NCBI RefSeq assembly: GCF_025244765.1
Contig: NZ_CP104209.1
Location: 496,001-560,000 of the forward strand
Length of the DNA stretch: 64,000 bases
Origin: Empedobacter stercoris
GTDB lineage: Bacteria; Bacteroidota; Bacteroidia; Flavobacteriales; Weeksellaceae
Direction: 5' to 3'
In this document: positions 61,793-64,000 of the stretch, in pieces
Layout: each line of letters opens with the position of its first letter
Numbering within the stretch: position 1 is the stretch's first letter
Made by a program: the position numbers and the translations under genes
The notes under the pieces: model-generated
What the model was told of the DNA's origin: nothing
What the model saw: only the letters and a program-made list of their open reading frames with translations
The model's database searches: none

Positions 61793-61820
61793 AAAAGGAA
61801 CTAAAAATTTAGTTCCTTTT
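61793..61820 (+). terminator. Terminator between convergent genes
   Basis: A 13-bp stem AAAAGGAACTAAA / TTTAGTTCCTTTT with a 2-nt loop. Its end overlaps the stop codon of the DUF3592-like gene. Confidence 0.75.
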
Positions 61821-62250
61821 ATATGACATTTTTGAAGTAAATATTTTCTGGATTCTGCGGATCGATCAAAATATCAACATCTTTTCCTTTTTTTAATCGT
61901 TCGTTCGCATTTACATCACCAAAATATTCGAACTCTGTATAATAAATTTTTTCTGTGTTAGGATGTGTGTAAAAAACTTCTACAACATAATCTGGCAAAT
62001 GATTTTCGCCTAATAAGCTTCTTTTAATTTCTATAATATGAGCTTTAACTTTTAAACCTTTTTTTAATAATCTTGTGCGATTTAGATAATCGAACAAAAA
62101 ATTAAATCCTAAGTACCCCATTAACAAACTACATAATAAAAATATTATTCCAAGTAGTAGGTTAAAAAATATTTCAAGATTTAAGAAAGAGCATAAAAGA
62201 ACGAAACCTACACTTAAGAGTAAACATCCTATTGCTATTGACAATTTCAT
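61819..62250 (-). CDS. DUF3592-like membrane protein
   Basis: 143 aa with two membrane helices (about 6-24 and 29-52) and a beta-rich soluble tail (KGLKVKAHIIEIKRS, DYVVEVFYTH, KGKDVDILIDPQNPENIYF). The tail pattern is that of DUF3592 proteins. Function unknown; single gene. Confidence 0.75.
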   Translation of the reverse strand: MKLSIAIGCLLLSVGFVLLCSFLNLEIFFNLLLGIIFLLCSLLMGYLGFNFLFDYLNRTRLLKKGLKVKAHIIEIKRSLLGENHLPDYVVEVFYTHPNTEKIYYTEFEYFGDVNANERLKKGKDVDILIDPQNPENIYFKNVI

Positions 62251-62343
62251 TATTCTTGCATTTGATTTGTATTTTTCACAAATCGTACCAAAAAAAATCT
62301 TTTTGTCCTAAAAATTTGATATTATTTATCATTTACCACACCC

Positions 62344-63000
62344 TTAGTAGGCTGCAGTAAATCTTTCTTTAATGTACTTCGCATTTTCTATTTCATCTGC
62401 AATGACAACCGCCACATCTTCTACAGACAAAACACTACGCCCTTCTTCATTAAAAACAGGCACATCTTTTCCAACTCTATATTTTCCTTTTCGCTCTCCT
62501 GATGTTCCCTGATGCATTTCTGGTGCTGGAGAAAACATCGTCCAATCCAATTCATTATCTTGTTTTAGGATATTGTAATAATCTCTTGCAGCCAAAGCTC
62601 CTTGCTTGATTTCTTCTGGAAAACCAGGAGCGTCTACAATTTGTACTTCTTTTTCGTCATTCACATATAAACTTCCTGCACCACCAATCACTATCAACCG
62701 TTTTACGCCTGCTAACTTCGTTGCCTCTTCAATTGCTTTTGCTCCTTTTATATAATCTTCATAAATAGATGGATTTGACCACCCAGCATTAAATGCACTT
62801 ACAACTACATCCGCCCCTTTCAGGTCTGTAGACAAAGCTTGTACATCATTTACGTCTAAGGCAACTTTTGCTACATTTTTGCTATCCAAAACTTTATCTG
62901 TATTTCTTGCAAATGCTTTAATAGATTGATTTCTATCCACTAACTCTTCTACAATGTGTGAGCCTACAAAACCTGTTGCTCCAATTACTGCTACTTTCAT
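62344..63000 (-). CDS. NAD(P)-dependent oxidoreductase (atypical SDR, YwnB-like)
   Basis: 218 aa Rossmann protein. VAVIGATGFVGSHIVEEL at 3-20 is the nucleotide-binding GxxGxxG motif. Also ADVVVSAFNAGW and RLIVIGGAGSLYV. It is of the NmrA/atypical SDR group, with no SDR Tyr-x3-Lys seen. It follows an Rrf2-family regulator by 67 bp, an arrangement known from the ywnA-ywnB type pair. An inverted repeat lies in the gap. Confidence 0.88.
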   Translation of the reverse strand: MKVAVIGATGFVGSHIVEELVDRNQSIKAFARNTDKVLDSKNVAKVALDVNDVQALSTDLKGADVVVSAFNAGWSNPSIYEDYIKGAKAIEEATKLAGVKRLIVIGGAGSLYVNDEKEVQIVDAPGFPEEIKQGALAARDYYNILKQDNELDWTMFSPAPEMHQGTSGERKGKYRVGKDVPVFNEEGRSVLSVEDVAVVIADEIENAKYIKERFTAAY

Positions 63001-63028
63001 TTTTTATAATTTGTTTGATTAATTATAT

Positions 63029-63051
63029 ATTGTAATTAATATTGTTACAAT
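63029..63051. promoter_or_regulatory. Inverted repeat between regulator and oxidoreductase
   Basis: ATTGTAA (63029-63035) / TTACAAT (63045-63051), perfect 7-bp arms with a 9-bp spacer, 29 bp before the oxidoreductase ATG. A candidate site for the adjacent Rrf2 protein. Confidence 0.45.
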
Positions 63052-63067
63052 TAAATTCAAAAAAAAT

Positions 63068-63475
63068 TTACTGAAAATCATCAGAAAACTCTTTTAATGT
63101 TTTATGATTTAATGTTTTTATTAAGTCAGATTCCGCTTTATTAAATAAAACTTCAAGATTTGCGTTCATTTGTTTTCCAATTGGACATTCAGGATTTGTT
63201 TGATTCATTTTTCCGAAAATATTTTCGTGATTTACAATTTTATAAACATCTCCAAGTAAAATATCGGCTGCATTTTTCGTTAAAAAAATTCCACCTTCTT
63301 TCCCTTTCTTCGAATTGATATAACCTGCTTCTTTCAAAAACCTAATTTCACGACGTACAACAACTGGATTTACATTGATACTTCCTGCAATAAAATCAGA
63401 AGTAATTAATTGCCCCTGAAATTTTTCGGCCAAGACTAAAATATGTATAGCTGTTGCGAATCTTAAATTATTCAT
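63068..63475 (-). CDS. Rrf2-family transcriptional regulator
   Basis: 135 aa winged helix. FATAIHILVLAEKFQGQ, recognition part SINVNPVVVRREIRFLKEAGYI (about 30-51), wing KGKEGGIFLTK. Only one cysteine (NPECPIGKQM), so it cannot hold the three-Cys Fe-S cluster of IscR/NsrR; it resembles the YwnA group without cluster. It probably represses itself and the downstream oxidoreductase. Confidence 0.9.
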   Translation of the reverse strand: MNNLRFATAIHILVLAEKFQGQLITSDFIAGSINVNPVVVRREIRFLKEAGYINSKKGKEGGIFLTKNAADILLGDVYKIVNHENIFGKMNQTNPECPIGKQMNANLEVLFNKAESDLIKTLNHKTLKEFSDDFQ

Positions 63476-63493
63476 TTTAATGATTTAATACTT

Positions 63494-63501
63494 CAAAAGT
63501 A
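63494..63501 (-). promoter_or_regulatory. -7 promoter box of the Rrf2 gene
   Basis: TACTTTTG on the minus strand, 18 bp before the ATG. Confidence 0.5.
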
Positions 63502-63556
63502 ATCTTTTATTTTAAATGTAACAAATTTTGATACATTATTATTGATTAAATTCTGC

Positions 63557-63564
63557 TAAATTTG
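63557..63564 (+). promoter_or_regulatory. -7 promoter box of the Crp/Fnr gene
   Basis: TAAATTTG, 19 bp before the ATG at 63584. Confidence 0.5.
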
Positions 63565-63583
63565 TAAACATACTGCTATATGT

Positions 63584-64000
63584 ATGGAAAATTATAAAAA
63601 ACATTTATCAACAATCATTGATTTAACCGAAGAACAATGGTCAAAAATAGAAAATGAATTGGTTGTAAAAGAATACAAAAAAAATGAGTTTATTTTAGAG
63701 CCAGGTGTATATTCTGAAGACTATTATTTTGTTGAATCGGGTGTTATTCGTTCTTACACAATTGATGATAATGGGAAAGAACATCTACTACAATTTGGAA
63801 CAGAAAATTGGATTGTAAGCGATCGAAACAGCGCTTTCTGTAAACAAAAATCTAAGTTTTACATTCAAGCAATTGAAGACTCGACAGTGATATTGTTAAA
63901 TGAAAAATTGAATGAACTAATTATTAGTTTGAACCCAAATTATTTAGCTGCACAAAACAAATTGATTCAGAATCATGTACGTAGTTTACAAGACCGCATC
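63584..64000 (+). CDS. Crp/Fnr-family regulator, N-terminal part (runs off the window)
   Basis: 139 codons are open to the window edge. The cyclic-nucleotide-binding-like beta-roll is seen (EYKKNEFILEPGVYSEDYYFVESGVIRSYTIDDNGKE, then a VILLNEKLNELI strand and helix). The DNA-binding domain is outside. No cysteine cluster of FNR type; a Crp/Fnr-like activator of the Bacteroidetes kind. It is divergent from the Rrf2 gene. Confidence 0.85.
   Translation, partial: MENYKKHLSTIIDLTEEQWSKIENELVVKEYKKNEFILEPGVYSEDYYFVESGVIRSYTIDDNGKEHLLQFGTENWIVSDRNSAFCKQKSKFYIQAIEDSTVILLNEKLNELIISLNPNYLAAQNKLIQNHVRSLQDRI

Noticed and set aside
1-64000. tRNA, rRNA, tmRNA, 4.5S RNA or riboswitches
   Set aside because: No intergenic stretch showed the conserved cores of these RNAs on reading both strands; a covariance-model scan would be needed to exclude divergent ones.

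Overview
The window looks like chromosome of a flavobacterium, most plausibly a member of the Weeksellaceae (the Empedobacter/Chryseobacterium group). This is an inference from very AT-rich DNA, SusC/SusD proteins, many signal peptides ending in FAQ or FSQ, and repeated promoter boxes of the Bacteroidetes type TAnnTTTG just upstream of genes. No rRNA, tRNA, CRISPR array or prophage module was seen. One complete insertion sequence is present. The window starts inside an OstA/LptA-like gene and ends inside a Crp/Fnr-type regulator gene.

Layout. 1-12.5 kb: OstA-like protein, a Fur-family regulator, UvrD/PcrA helicase, a sodium:alanine symporter, a YceI - extradiol dioxygenase - YceI operon, a methionine aminopeptidase, Ffh, a frameshifted pseudogene and two overlapping unknown genes. 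12.5-22.3 kb, all on the minus strand: LytS-type histidine kinase, zinc metalloprotease, SusC, SusD and a LytTR response regulator. A 21-bp-period direct repeat between kinase and protease has the geometry of a LytTR operator, so this block reads as a self-regulated outer-membrane uptake and processing system. 22.4-28.4 kb: a 52-aa membrane protein, a YopX-like protein, methyltransferase, GT2 glycosyltransferase, two related secreted proteins and an unusually long RluA-type pseudouridine synthase. 28.4-34.9 kb: a complete RND tripartite efflux operon headed by its own MarR/GbsR-like regulator, with a perfect 9+9 bp inverted repeat next to its promoter.

35.0-36.5 kb: a complete IS3-family element (1445 bp, 3-bp target duplication) that has split the terminator hairpin of the next gene. 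36.5-38.5 kb: alpha/beta hydrolase and a DoxX - exported peptide deformylase pair. 38.6-42.1 kb: two orphan genes and a radical-SAM plus DUF4130 putative DNA-repair pair. 42.1-47.4 kb: two guanidino-modifying enzymes, an amidohydrolase and RelA/SpoT. 47.8-54.6 kb: propionyl-CoA synthetase, exported catalase with its ankyrin partner, a 54-aa orphan and RecG. 54.7-64 kb: two thioredoxin-fold proteins, DUF1697, a TMEM175-like channel, a pair of apparently paralogous small membrane proteins, an HMA protein, a uracil permease, a flavin/2Fe-2S reductase divergent from methylglyoxal synthase with interlocked promoters, DUF3592, an NAD(P)-dependent oxidoreductase with Rrf2 regulator, and the truncated Crp/Fnr gene.

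Most of the window is ordinary housekeeping and accessory content. The strongest candidates for new biology are the kinase/protease/SusCD/LytTR block with its putative operator, the exported peptide deformylase, the four-cysteine N-terminal extension of the RluA protein, and the two-gene membrane protein pair. All family names come from reading the sequences; no database search was run.
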